NCBI GenBank assembly: GCA_963750065.1
Contig: CAVVPK010000042.1
Location: 1-64,000, forward strand
Reading direction: 5' to 3'
Source: CAVSRC01 sp963750065
Lineage (GTDB): Bacteria; Pseudomonadota; Alphaproteobacteria; Rhizobiales; Kaistiaceae
Length of the DNA stretch: 64,000 bases
Shown piece after piece: positions 8,498 to 17,244 of this stretch (its first letter is position 1; each line of letters begins with the position of its first letter). A program made the translations under genes and the position numbers. The notes under the pieces are model-generated. The model saw nothing but the letters and a program-made list of their open reading frames with translations. It did not search any database and was not told the DNA's origin.

Positions 8498-8648
8498 GTT
8501 GCCTGGACGGCAACGTCGCTCTCGAGCGGTTGCCTTATGTGATCCAAATTCAGCAAATATAGCTGTAAACCCATCCACGTGTTGACACAACTGAGCATAT
8601 TGCCCAGAGATAGGCAAGACGATCAATTCATTATTGCACATACGGCAA
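8498..8648. promoter_or_regulatory. Divergent control region with repeated TTGCC/GGCAA inverted sites
   Basis: Between the IclR gene and the importer there are three inverted repeats of the same half-site: GTTGCC-5-GGCAAC (8498-8514), TTGCC-8-GGCAA (8600-8617) and TTGCA-5-GGCAA (8634-8648). A TTGACA box at 8582-8587 could be a -35 element for the plus-strand importer, but no convincing -10 is seen. The region is AT-richer than its surroundings. The repeats are candidate binding sites for the IclR protein or another sugar regulator. Confidence 0.45.
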
Positions 8649-8678
8649 CTGATCGTCCGTTCAGAGGGGAGGATTCAC

Positions 8679-9956
8679 ATGAAGCACTGGCAATTCATCA
8701 AGCTATCGGCAGGGGTCGCGGTCGCCGCGGCGGCGCTGCAGTTCGCCTCCGTTCCCGCCTACGCCCAGGACCAAGTCGTCACCGTCTCGCACTACTTCAC
8801 CGGCGATCTCGGGCAGAAGGGCATCACCGAGATCTTCAACGAGTTCAAGGCCAAGACCGGCATCACCGTCGAGGACAGCCCGATCGGGCACGAGGACTTC
8901 AAGACCGGCATCCTGGTTCGTGCTGCCGGGCACAGCCTGCCCGACGTGTTCAGCTACTGGGCGGGTGCGCGCACCCAGTTCGTCGTCGATGCTGGCGACC
9001 TCGCCACCATTGGCGACATGTGGAACGCCGACGGCCTCGACAAAGTCGTCGCCAAGTCGATTGCCGACGGTGCCACGCTCTACAACGGCAAGCGCTACCT
9101 GATCCCCTTCGGCTATCACTATGTCGGCATGTTCTATAATCCGAAGGTCATGGCCGACGCCGGCATCACCGAGATGCCGAAGACCTGGGACGGTCTCGTT
9201 GCCGCCTGCAAGACGCTGAAGGGCAAGGGCATCTCGGCCTTCGCGCTCGGCTCGAAGAACCGTTGGCCAGCGCAGTTCTGGTTCGACTACATCCTGCTGC
9301 GCACCGCCGGGCCGGACTATCGTGCCAAGCTGATGTCGGGCAAGGCGTCCTACACCGACCCCGAGGTCAAGACCGCTCTGACCATGTGGAAGAGCCTCTT
9401 TGACGATGGCTGCTTCGCCGCCAACTCCAATGCCGGCGATTGGACCGACGCCGCCGACCAGGTGGCCAAGGGCACGGCCGCGATGACCCTGATGGGCACG
9501 TGGATCACCGGCTACTGGAACCAGAACGGCCTCAAGCCCGGCGAAAACTACAAGTTCTTCGAATTCCCGAAGATCAAGGACGGCGTACCGAATGCCGCCC
9601 TCGGCCCGGTTGACGGCCTGGTGACCGCCATCAACGCCAAGCACCCCGAGAATGCCCGCAAGCTGCTCAGCTGGCTGATCAGCGATCCGGGCGTCCAGGC
9701 CAAGTGGGCAACCGTCCAGGGGGCGCTTTCGGCCAACATCAACGTGCCGCTGTCGACCTACAACAGCGTCATGACGCATGCCCTGGACGTGGTGAAGGCC
9801 GCCGATACGTTCGCCTTCAACTACGACCTCGCCACGCCGCCGCCGGTTGCCGAGGTTGGGCTCAACATGTTCCAGAAGTTCGTCAACGACCAGTCGAACA
9901 TCGACGGCCTGCTTTCCGATACCGAGAAGGCCGCCGCCGACGCATTCAAGAGCTAG
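8679..9956 (+). CDS. Sugar ABC transporter substrate-binding protein (family 1, CUT1)
   Basis: 425 aa from the ATG at 8679, preceded by GGGGAGG at 8666-8672; an in-frame ATG at 8634 has no such site. An N-terminal signal peptide (MKHWQFIKLSAG ... AYAQ) directs it to the periplasm. The fold-type features are a FNEFKAKTGI motif, KTWDGLVAACKTLKGKGI and a later GTAAMTLMGTW segment, as in extracellular solute-binding protein family 1. It captures a sugar or oligosaccharide and delivers it to the permeases at 10054 and 10931. The downstream hydrolase suggests an N-acetylhexosamine oligosaccharide (inference). Confidence 0.92.
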   Translation: MKHWQFIKLSAGVAVAAAALQFASVPAYAQDQVVTVSHYFTGDLGQKGITEIFNEFKAKTGITVEDSPIGHEDFKTGILVRAAGHSLPDVFSYWAGARTQFVVDAGDLATIGDMWNADGLDKVVAKSIADGATLYNGKRYLIPFGYHYVGMFYNPKVMADAGITEMPKTWDGLVAACKTLKGKGISAFALGSKNRWPAQFWFDYILLRTAGPDYRAKLMSGKASYTDPEVKTALTMWKSLFDDGCFAANSNAGDWTDAADQVAKGTAAMTLMGTWITGYWNQNGLKPGENYKFFEFPKIKDGVPNAALGPVDGLVTAINAKHPENARKLLSWLISDPGVQAKWATVQGALSANINVPLSTYNSVMTHALDVVKAADTFAFNYDLATPPPVAEVGLNMFQKFVNDQSNIDGLLSDTEKAAADAFKS

Positions 9957-9977
9957 ACGGCTCCTGGCACCATGAGG

Positions 9978-10006
9978 GTGCGGGCGGGCACTTGGCCCGC
10001 CCGCAC
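9978..10006 (+). terminator. Strong intercistronic hairpin after the binding-protein gene
   Basis: A perfect 12-bp GC-rich stem (9978-9989 with 9995-10006) and a 5-base loop, without a T tract. It lies between the binding-protein gene and the permease genes. Such hairpins commonly stabilise the binding-protein mRNA or attenuate read-through, so that more binding protein than permease is made. Confidence 0.6.
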
Positions 10007-10053
10007 TCCGCATTCATAATCAGCCGAAGCACACCAGGGGACGGGCCCGGGCC

Positions 10054-10938
10054 ATGGAACGACGGGAGACATTCTGGCGCGTCGTGCTGCTGACGCCGGC
10101 GCTCACCGTCTTCTCGATCTTCGTGATCTGGCCATTGCTCAATTCGTTCCGCTACAGCTTCACCAACTGGAACGGCTTCAACCCGAACTACCGCTTCGTC
10201 GGGCTCGACAATTTCGCCAAGATCTTCAGCGATCCGAACTTCGTCACCGCCACCGTCAATACAGCGATCTGGATGGTGGCCGCGCTGCTCATCCCGACGC
10301 TACTCGGCCTGGCGCTGGCGCTGCTGCTCAACACCGGACTGCGCGGTGCCTCCATCTTCAAGTCGATCTTCTACCTGCCCATCTGCCTGTCGGCGGTGAT
10401 CGTCGGCCAGATATGGATATGGATCTATCAGCCGGACTGGGGCCTGCTGAACCGTGCCATCGAGCACATCACCGGCATGCAGCAGTTCCAGTTCGCCTGG
10501 CTCGCCCAGCCCTCGACGGCGCTCGGCTCCGTCATCCTCGCCTGGTCTTGGCAACAGACCGGGCTTGCCATGGTCATCTTCCTGGCCGGCCTCACCTCCA
10601 TCCCGCGCGACCTGCTCGAAGCTGCCGACATCGATGGCGTCAAGCGCTGGAAGCAGACGATCCACATCGTCCTGCCCATGCTCAGGCCCGCAACCGTGGT
10701 GGTCGTTGCCCTGTCGGTGATCAACTCGCTCAAGGGATTCGACATCCTCTACATCATGACCGGCGGCGGACCGTTTCAGTCGTCGAATACGCTCGCCTTC
10801 TTCATGTACGAGGAATCCTTCAGGAAATACCGCATGGGCTACGGCAGTGCGATCGCAGTCGTGCTCTTCCTCGTCGCGCTGTCGATCATCTTCGCCTACT
10901 TCCGCCAGCTCAGAAAGCTGCAGGATATCTATGACTGA
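10054..10938 (+). CDS. Sugar ABC transporter permease, MalF-type (CUT1)
   Basis: 294 aa with six predicted membrane segments, starting with the helix LLTPALTVFSIFVIWPLL. The EAA loop that contacts the ATPase is visible as LLEAADIDGVKRWKQTIHIVLP. It forms the membrane channel as a heterodimer with the next gene product. The stop overlaps the next start by 8 bp (ATGACTGA), which indicates coupled translation. Confidence 0.93.
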   Translation: MERRETFWRVVLLTPALTVFSIFVIWPLLNSFRYSFTNWNGFNPNYRFVGLDNFAKIFSDPNFVTATVNTAIWMVAALLIPTLLGLALALLLNTGLRGASIFKSIFYLPICLSAVIVGQIWIWIYQPDWGLLNRAIEHITGMQQFQFAWLAQPSTALGSVILAWSWQQTGLAMVIFLAGLTSIPRDLLEAADIDGVKRWKQTIHIVLPMLRPATVVVVALSVINSLKGFDILYIMTGGGPFQSSNTLAFFMYEESFRKYRMGYGSAIAVVLFLVALSIIFAYFRQLRKLQDIYD

Positions 10939-11791
10939 CCTCGCCCTCCACGAATCGCCGGCCGAGCGCTTCGATCCGCGCCGCGTTGCCCTCATCATCA
11001 GCCTGACGGTGCTGGCGGTGCTCTTCCTGGCACCGACGGCCGGCGTGCTGCTCTCCGCCTTCAAGACCACGCGGGCGATATCGCTGGGCGACCTGTGGTC
11101 GATCCCGACCTCGCTCTATCTCGGCAATTTCATCGAGATCCTCACCAAGCCGGCGGTATGGACATATTTCCTCAACACGCTGCTGGTCGCCGCCCCCGCA
11201 ACCGCCGCGTCGATCACGCTTGGACTGCTGGCCGGCTGGGTCTTCGCCAAGCTCCGCTTCCCCGGCAGCGAGATGCTTTTCCTGATCCTGGTCGCCGGCA
11301 TGTTCTTCCCGCCACAGATCATCCTCATTCCGCTGTTCAAGATGTTCAACCGGCTCGGCCTGCTCGACACCTTGTGGCCGATGATCATCACCCACACCGC
11401 GATGGGCATTCCCATCTGCACGCTGCTGATGCGCAACTTCTTTGCCGCGGTGCCCAGCGCACTGCGCGAAGCGGCGCTGGTCGAGGGGGTCAACGAGTGG
11501 CAGATCCTGACGCGCATCGCGCTGCCCATCAGCCTGCCGGCGATTGCGGTGCTGGCGACGCTGCAGTTCACCTGGATCTGGAACGACTTCCTGTGGCCGC
11601 TGATCTTCACCCAGAGCGATGACAAGCGCACCGTCATGCTCGGCCTCGTCTTCCTGCGCGGCCAGTATTCGGTCGCCTGGGGCGTGCAGGGCGCGCTGGC
11701 GCTGCTGTCCAGCCTGCCGACGCTGTTCGTCTTCCTCTTCTTCCAACGCTACTTCATACAGGGAATGACCATGGGAGCCGTCAAGGGATGA
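10931..11791 (+). CDS. Sugar ABC transporter permease, MalG-type (CUT1)
   Basis: 286 aa from the ATG at 10931. Six membrane segments are apparent, with the EAA motif ALREAALVEGVNEWQILTRIALP and the family ending (FFQRYFIQGMTMGAVKG). It pairs with the MalF-type permease. The stop overlaps the ATPase start by 4 bp. Confidence 0.93.
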   Translation: MTDLALHESPAERFDPRRVALIISLTVLAVLFLAPTAGVLLSAFKTTRAISLGDLWSIPTSLYLGNFIEILTKPAVWTYFLNTLLVAAPATAASITLGLLAGWVFAKLRFPGSEMLFLILVAGMFFPPQIILIPLFKMFNRLGLLDTLWPMIITHTAMGIPICTLLMRNFFAAVPSALREAALVEGVNEWQILTRIALPISLPAIAVLATLQFTWIWNDFLWPLIFTQSDDKRTVMLGLVFLRGQYSVAWGVQGALALLSSLPTLFVFLFFQRYFIQGMTMGAVKG

Positions 11792-12909
11792 GCGATGTCC
11801 GTCTGGAGGGCGTGCGCAAGAGCTTCGGCCCCGTCGATGTGATCAAGGGCGTCGACCTCAAGATCGGCTCCGGCGAGTTCGCCGTCTTCGTCGGTCCGTC
11901 GGGTTGCGGAAAATCCACGCTCTTGCGCATGGTCAGCGGCCTGGAAAGCGTCACCGCCGGCTCGATCGGCATCGATGCGCGCAACGTAACCCGCCTGCCG
12001 CCGGGCGAGCGCGAGGTGGCGATGGTCTTCCAGTCCTACGCCCTCTATCCGCACATGACCGTGGAAGAGAACATGTCGTTCGGGCTGCGCATGACCGGCA
12101 CGCCCGCCGACGAGATCGGCCGGCGCGTCGCCGAAGCCGCGCGCATCCTGCAAATCGAACCGCTGCTCCAGCGCAAGCCCAAGCAGCTCTCCGGCGGCCA
12201 GCGCCAGCGCGCCGCCATCGGCCGCGCCATCGTGCGCAAGCCCAAGGTCTTCCTGTTCGACGAGCCGCTCTCCAACCTCGACGCGGCGCTGCGCGTCCAG
12301 ATGCGGGTCGAGATCGCCCGCCTGCATTCCGAGATCGGCGCCACCATGATCTATGTCACCCACGACCAGATCGAGGCGATGACCCTTGCCGACCGCATCG
12401 TCGTGCTCAATCATGGCGTGGTCGAGCAGGTGGGCGCGCCGCTCGAGCTCTACGAGGCGCCGCGCAACCGCTTTGTCGCCGGCTTTCTCGGCCAGCCCGC
12501 CATGAGCTTCCTCGACGGCGCCGTTGCCGACACCGACGAAGGGCTCGCCATCCGCTTCGTCGGTAACGGGCGGGTGCGTACGCCCAATCTCACGGGCGTC
12601 GAGGTCGGCAGCATCGTGACGCTTGGTATCCGCCCCGATGCCGTTGCCCTCACCGAACCGGGCAGCGGCGATCTTGCCGGTACGGTTGCGGTGGTCGAGC
12701 ATCTCGGCGGTGCGACCCTGATCTATGTCGCCGTTGACGGCATTGCCGATCTGGTCACGGTGGAGACACGCGGTCACGGCAGTGCCAGGGTCGGCGAGCG
12801 CGTCGCACTGTCGATCGATGTCGAGGCGTCCTATGCTTTCGATGCCGGTGGCCAGGCGCTTCCCGGCCACCAGCGCAGAAGCCACCTCTCGGTCGCCGGC
12901 GCCCAGTGA
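11788..12909 (+). CDS. Sugar ABC transporter ATP-binding protein (UgpC/MsmK type)
   Basis: 373 aa. Walker A is GPSGCGKST (36-44), the signature is LSGGQRQR, and Walker B is VFLFDEPLSNLD with the switch histidine in THDQ. The C-terminal ~130 residues are the TOBE/MalK regulatory domain. It energises the importer encoded just upstream. The second CUT1 importer in this window (17245-20281) has no ATPase gene, so this protein may serve both, as MsmK- or UgpC-type ATPases often do (inference). Confidence 0.95.
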   Translation: MSDVRLEGVRKSFGPVDVIKGVDLKIGSGEFAVFVGPSGCGKSTLLRMVSGLESVTAGSIGIDARNVTRLPPGEREVAMVFQSYALYPHMTVEENMSFGLRMTGTPADEIGRRVAEAARILQIEPLLQRKPKQLSGGQRQRAAIGRAIVRKPKVFLFDEPLSNLDAALRVQMRVEIARLHSEIGATMIYVTHDQIEAMTLADRIVVLNHGVVEQVGAPLELYEAPRNRFVAGFLGQPAMSFLDGAVADTDEGLAIRFVGNGRVRTPNLTGVEVGSIVTLGIRPDAVALTEPGSGDLAGTVAVVEHLGGATLIYVAVDGIADLVTVETRGHGSARVGERVALSIDVEASYAFDAGGQALPGHQRRSHLSVAGAQ

Positions 12910-12960
12910 CGCCCGCTGTCGTCTGACCACAGCGGGGTTCAACCTGAAAGTCGAGTTTCC

Positions 12961-14514
12961 ATGCCGATCATTCCACGACCGCAGCGCCTCGTTCCAGGCG
13001 AGGGGCGCTTTGACCTGACGGCTGCGACCGTCATTGTTGCCGGTCCCGGGGCAGAGCCAGAGGCCAGCGCCCTTGCATCGCAGTTGCGCGGCGCAACCGG
13101 ATTGCCGCTCCCCGTCCGCAGCAACGCCGCGCAACAGAACGTCATTCGCTTGTGCTTGAGCCAGGATATCCCGCACGACGAGGGATACCGGCTCACCGTC
13201 TCGCCGGCCGAAGTCGCCATCGTTGCGCGCCGCGCCGTGGGCCTGTTTCGCGGAATGCACAGCCTCCTGCAGCTCTTCGAGCAGTCACCGTTCGGTTCGC
13301 CAACGCGCGCCGTTTCCGTATGGAAACTGCCGGCTGTCGTCATCGACGATCACCCGCGTTTCGCCTGGCGTGACCTCATGCTCGATACCGGCCGGTATTT
13401 CATGCCGGTCGCCTTCATTAAGCGGCTTCTCGATCTGATGGCCATCTACAAGCTCAATGTCTTCCACTGGCACCTGACGGAAGACCAGGGCTGGCGGCTT
13501 GAGATCAGGAAATACCCCCGCCTGACGGAGGTCGGCGCCTGGCGCAGCGAGACCCTCGTCGGCCACTACAACGATCAGCCCCACCGCTATGACGGCGTGC
13601 GCCATGGGGGCTTCTACAGCCAGATCGAGGTGCGCGAGATCGTCGCCTATGCGGCTGCGCGGCACATTACCGTCGTTCCCGAGATCGACATGCCGGGCCA
13701 CATGCAGGCGGCCATCGCCGCCTATCCGGAGCTTGGCAATCTCGACGAGCCGCTTGCGGTTGCGTGCAAATGGGGCGTCAATGAGCACGTTCTCAATGTC
13801 CGCGAGCAGACGATCCGCTTCATGGAGGACGTGCTGGACGAGGTGATGGAGCTCTTCCCGAGCCCGTATATCCACATCGGCGGCGACGAATGCCCCAAGG
13901 CGGAATGGCGCCACAGCGACGAGATGCAGGCCCGTATACGCGAACTGGGTCTGGCCGACGAAGATGAGCTGCAGAGCTACTTCATCCGGCGGATCGCCAA
14001 GTATCTCCACGATCGCGGTCGCAAGCCGATCGGCTGGGACGAGATACTGGAGGGCGGATTGGCCAAGGAAGCGACGGTGATGTCGTGGCGCGGCGAGGCC
14101 GGCGGCATCACGGCGGCCAAGGCCGGGCACGACGTGATCATGACGCCGTGCAAGAGCGTGTATCTCGACTACTACCAGAGCGAGGATCGCAACCGGGAGC
14201 CGTTGGCCATCGGCGGCTGCACCACGCTCGAAACCGTGTACGGCTTCGATCCGGTTCCAAACGAACTCTCCGGCCGCCCGGCGGAGCACGTACTGGGAAC
14301 CGGCGCCAAGCTGTGGACGGAATACGTCCCCACGCCGGAACGTGCCGAATACATGCTCTTTCCGCGCCTGTGCGCGCTTGCCGAAGTTGCCTGGAGCGGA
14401 GGCGACCAGCGCGATTATCAGGATTTCCTGCGGCGTCTCGACAGCCATCGCCGTCACTTCGCCGCACTCGACGTCAACTACCGCGACTGGGCCCGCGCCG
14501 AGCGCCCTGATTGA
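12961..14514 (+). CDS. Beta-N-acetylhexosaminidase, glycoside hydrolase family 20
   Basis: 517 aa. An N-terminal GH20b-like domain (1-125) is followed by the catalytic barrel. The catalytic Asp-Glu pair is in HIGGDECPK (D309-E310), preceded by NVFHWHLTEDQGWRLEI (~166-182) and PEIDMPGHMQA (240-250), which are diagnostic. There is no signal peptide, so it should act in the cytoplasm on imported GlcNAc or GalNAc oligosaccharides. It removes terminal N-acetylhexosamine by substrate-assisted catalysis. It lies 51 bp after the importer ATPase gene, consistent with one operon. Confidence 0.94.
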   Translation: MPIIPRPQRLVPGEGRFDLTAATVIVAGPGAEPEASALASQLRGATGLPLPVRSNAAQQNVIRLCLSQDIPHDEGYRLTVSPAEVAIVARRAVGLFRGMHSLLQLFEQSPFGSPTRAVSVWKLPAVVIDDHPRFAWRDLMLDTGRYFMPVAFIKRLLDLMAIYKLNVFHWHLTEDQGWRLEIRKYPRLTEVGAWRSETLVGHYNDQPHRYDGVRHGGFYSQIEVREIVAYAAARHITVVPEIDMPGHMQAAIAAYPELGNLDEPLAVACKWGVNEHVLNVREQTIRFMEDVLDEVMELFPSPYIHIGGDECPKAEWRHSDEMQARIRELGLADEDELQSYFIRRIAKYLHDRGRKPIGWDEILEGGLAKEATVMSWRGEAGGITAAKAGHDVIMTPCKSVYLDYYQSEDRNREPLAIGGCTTLETVYGFDPVPNELSGRPAEHVLGTGAKLWTEYVPTPERAEYMLFPRLCALAEVAWSGGDQRDYQDFLRRLDSHRRHFAALDVNYRDWARAERPD

Positions 14515-14565
14515 CGCGCTTCGCCCCCTGTAATTTCGTGATGTAATAGAAAGATGGAGGGAATC

Positions 14566-15177
14566 GTGTCTGCAGTCATTCGCCAGGCGCATCAGGACGA
14601 GCTTCCGGCCCTCTACGGTATTGTCCTGCAGACCGCCAACAATGGCGGCGATGCGACGGCACTTCACCACCTGCCGGATGTTCAGGGCGAGGTCTATGTC
14701 GGCCCCTATGTGACCTTCGAGCCGGCATTTGCCTTCGTCATCGAGGACGACCAAGGGCCCGCGGGTTTCGCGCTCGGCGCTCTCAACTCGCGTCGGTTCG
14801 AGGCGCGGCTGGAACAGCAATGGTGGCCGCCACTACGGCAAAAGTATCAGGATGCCGCCAAACAAGACCTGCTCCTCGACGACAGGCGGCTGCTCGGTCT
14901 GATCTTCAACCCGCCGACCGCTCCGGAAGCGATCCTGCTGGATTATCCGTCGCACCTGCATATCGACATCCTTCCCCGGCAACAGGGAAAGGGAAACGGC
15001 CGCAAGCTGATCGAGACCCTGTTCGACGCCCTGGACGCAAAGGGCTCGCCGGGCGTGCATCTGTTCGTCGGCGCGCGCAACCAGCGAGCGATCGCCTTCT
15101 ATCAGCGCTTGGGCATGTCCGAGTTTTCAAGGGACGCCTGGACCGTCGGCATGCGCAAGAAACTGGCCGGCCACTGA
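14566..15177 (+). CDS. GNAT N-acetyltransferase resembling the OGA C-terminal (pHAT) domain
   Basis: About 203 aa from the GTG at 14566, which has GGAGG (14556-14560) at ideal spacing; an ATG 12 bases upstream overlaps that site. The protein has a GNAT fold: the strand YVTFEPAFAFVIEDD, then GFALGALN, then the acetyl-CoA loop HIDILPRQQGKGNGRKL and a C-terminal AIAFYQRLGM. The pattern YVGPY..EP.FAFV.ED...GFALG, followed by the conserved YPSHLHIDI, resembles the acetyltransferase-like domain of eukaryotic O-GlcNAcase and its bacterial stand-alone homologues (comparison from memory). It sits directly after a GH20 hexosaminidase. Acceptor unknown. Confidence 0.8.
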   Translation: MSAVIRQAHQDELPALYGIVLQTANNGGDATALHHLPDVQGEVYVGPYVTFEPAFAFVIEDDQGPAGFALGALNSRRFEARLEQQWWPPLRQKYQDAAKQDLLLDDRRLLGLIFNPPTAPEAILLDYPSHLHIDILPRQQGKGNGRKLIETLFDALDAKGSPGVHLFVGARNQRAIAFYQRLGMSEFSRDAWTVGMRKKLAGH

Positions 15178-15391
15178 GCCGCCACCCCGGCGTACCGAAC
15201 CCGATCGTCGAACGTGACGATCCCCCTCCCGCAAGAGCTCCAGCCGAAGCGCCGCCAGGCGCCCCTGGCCCCCTTCCCGACGCCATGACCCGCGCCCACG
15301 CGCCCCAGGCTTCACGCGAGCGCGCACCCTTTCCGTCTGCCCGCGACTGACCGGCTTCCCTCGAAACGATCAAATACGATCACCATTCTGA

Positions 15392-15420
15392 TTGACATAG
15401 ATCGAATTGGCTGGAATCTT
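15392..15420 (+). promoter_or_regulatory. Possible promoter and operator for the amino-sugar operon
   Basis: TTGACA at 15392-15397 is a consensus -35 box; the -10 (AATCTT at 15415) is weak. The surrounding sequence repeats CGATC-type words (CGATCAAATACGATCA at 15367-15382, GATCGAATT, TTGATCAAG). These are candidate DeoR-type operator half-sites for the regulator encoded next. Confidence 0.4.
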
Positions 15421-15460
15421 GATCAAGTCATGCGCGGGTGAGCCAAGGGGGATACCGGCG

Positions 15461-16258
15461 ATGGATCACGCAGGGGGCGCGAAAGCGGAACGCCTCGACG
15501 CCATCCGCAGCCATCTCTACGCCAACGGCTTTTCGACCATTCAGTCGCTGGCCAATTCCATCGGCGCCTCGCTGGCGACCATCCGGCGCGACCTTCAGAT
15601 TCTCGAACGGGCGGGTGCGATCGACCGCGTTCACGGCGGTGCCCGCATTGCGGAAGGCTCGTCGGTCGAATTGGCCTTCCAGGAGCGCGCCAAGCGCAAC
15701 ATCTCCGCCAAGCGCGCCATCGCGACGGCCGCCTACAGGCTGTTGGCGCCGCGCACATCGATCTTCCTAGATGCCGGCACCACGGTGCTGCAGCTCGCCC
15801 GGCTGATCCGCGTCAACCCCCTGCCGCTGCGCATCTTCACCAACGGGCTGGCAGTGGCGCAGGAGTTCCTCAATATCTCCAACCTCGAGGTCGTGCTGCT
15901 TGGCGGACAGCTGCGCAGCGAGAACGCCTCGCTTGTCGGCCCGCAGGCCGAGACGATGCTGGAATCGATCTGGTTCGATCAGCTGTTCCTGGGTGCCAGC
16001 GCGATCGGGCCGGACAACGCGATCTACAGCGTCGACAGCGCCGAGGCGAGCCTGAACCAGCGCATGTTGACCCGTTCGGCCGAGCGCTACGTCCTGGCGG
16101 ACTCCTCGAAGTTCGGTGCCATGGCGACCTACAAGGTGGCGTCGCTGGCATCGTCTGCATGCGTGATCACGGACGCCGGTCTTTCCGCTCGTTGGCGCAG
16201 CCAGCTCGACGAGGCGGGCATCGAGACGACGATCGCCGACGCCGGGACCGAGCCATGA
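15461..16258 (+). CDS. DeoR-family transcriptional regulator of sugar metabolism
   Basis: 265 aa from the ATG at 15461 (AAGGGGGAT upstream); the longer frame from 15407 is not supported. The N-terminal DeoR helix-turn-helix reads QSLANSIGASLATIRRDLQIL, followed by RVHGGA. The C-terminal DeoRC sugar-phosphate sensor domain contains FLDAGTTVLQLARL and FTNGLAVAQEF. It most likely represses the downstream kinase/importer/SIS operon and responds to a phosphorylated amino sugar. Its stop overlaps the kinase start by 4 bp. Confidence 0.93.
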   Translation: MDHAGGAKAERLDAIRSHLYANGFSTIQSLANSIGASLATIRRDLQILERAGAIDRVHGGARIAEGSSVELAFQERAKRNISAKRAIATAAYRLLAPRTSIFLDAGTTVLQLARLIRVNPLPLRIFTNGLAVAQEFLNISNLEVVLLGGQLRSENASLVGPQAETMLESIWFDQLFLGASAIGPDNAIYSVDSAEASLNQRMLTRSAERYVLADSSKFGAMATYKVASLASSACVITDAGLSARWRSQLDEAGIETTIADAGTEP

Positions 16259-17232
16259 CCGACAGTCTGCTCCTCGGCATCGACGGTGGCGGCAGCAAGA
16301 TCCTCGTTGCCCTTGCCGAGCCCACCGGCCGCATCGTGCGCACCGTGCGCGGCAATGGCGTCAATCCGGTCGACAATCGGAACTGGCAGGCTGAACTCAC
16401 CGCACAGCTTCACTCCTTCATCGGCGAGCCGGGTCTAGCCGCCGTTGCCGCCGCCCTCCCCGCTTATGGCGAAGTCGAGCGGCTCTCCGAACGGCAGCGC
16501 GAGGCGATCGCCGAGGCCTTTCCCGGCGTGCCACAGACCGTCATCAACGACGTCGATGCCGCCCATATCGGTGCCTTCGCTGGCGGTCCCGGCATCCTCA
16601 TCCTCTCCGGCACCGGCTCGATGGCCTGGGCACGCGACGACGACGGCAAGTCCTATCGTGTCGGTGGATGGGGCGACGTCATCGGCGACGAGGGTAGCGG
16701 CCACTGGATCGGCCGCCGGGCACTGAACCTCATCAGCCAGAGTCTCGATCGCCGCGCCCGCCCGACGGCCCTCGTCGATGCGGCGTTCGCGCATCTCGGT
16801 CTCGACCGCTCGGCGCCGGTCGACGCCCTGGTGGGCTGGGTCGAGGGCCTTGCGAGCCAGCGGGCGGGGGTCGCTTCGCTGTCGGTGATCGTCGATCGGG
16901 CCGCACGGGATGGCGACCCGGCCGCACGCGAGCTCATCGACCAGGCGGCGGATGAACTGGCCAAACACATTACCGCAATCGCCGGGCATTGCGGCCCGGA
17001 TGCCGACTGGACCTATGCCGGCGGCGTGTTCGCCAGCCGCATGCTGATCGACGCAGTAACCGAGCGGATCGGAAGACCCCCGGTGCCACCGCGTCTTCCC
17101 CCCATTGGCGGTGCCCTGCTGGCCGCTGCCATGACCCTCGGCTGGCCGATCGAAGCGGCTTTCGTCGAGCAAATCGCTGTCGCGACGGATGCCGCGACCG
17201 CCAACGCCAAGCGACACGAACCAATGCTCTAG
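16255..17232 (+). CDS. BadF/BadG-type sugar kinase (N-acetylhexosamine kinase-like)
   Basis: 325 aa from the ATG at 16255, coupled to the DeoR gene by ATGA. The phosphate-1 motif is GIDGGGSK (8-15), phosphate-2 is LSGTGSMAW, and GGWGDVIGDEGSGHWIG follows, typical of BadF/BcrA-type N-acetylglucosamine kinases. It would phosphorylate the imported amino sugar on O6. With an AgaS-like protein and a KbaZ-type subunit in the same operon, GalNAc is as likely as GlcNAc (inference). Confidence 0.88.
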   Translation: MTDSLLLGIDGGGSKILVALAEPTGRIVRTVRGNGVNPVDNRNWQAELTAQLHSFIGEPGLAAVAAALPAYGEVERLSERQREAIAEAFPGVPQTVINDVDAAHIGAFAGGPGILILSGTGSMAWARDDDGKSYRVGGWGDVIGDEGSGHWIGRRALNLISQSLDRRARPTALVDAAFAHLGLDRSAPVDALVGWVEGLASQRAGVASLSVIVDRAARDGDPAARELIDQAADELAKHITAIAGHCGPDADWTYAGGVFASRMLIDAVTERIGRPPVPPRLPPIGGALLAAAMTLGWPIEAAFVEQIAVATDAATANAKRHEPML

Positions 17233-17244
17233 GAGGACAGGGAC

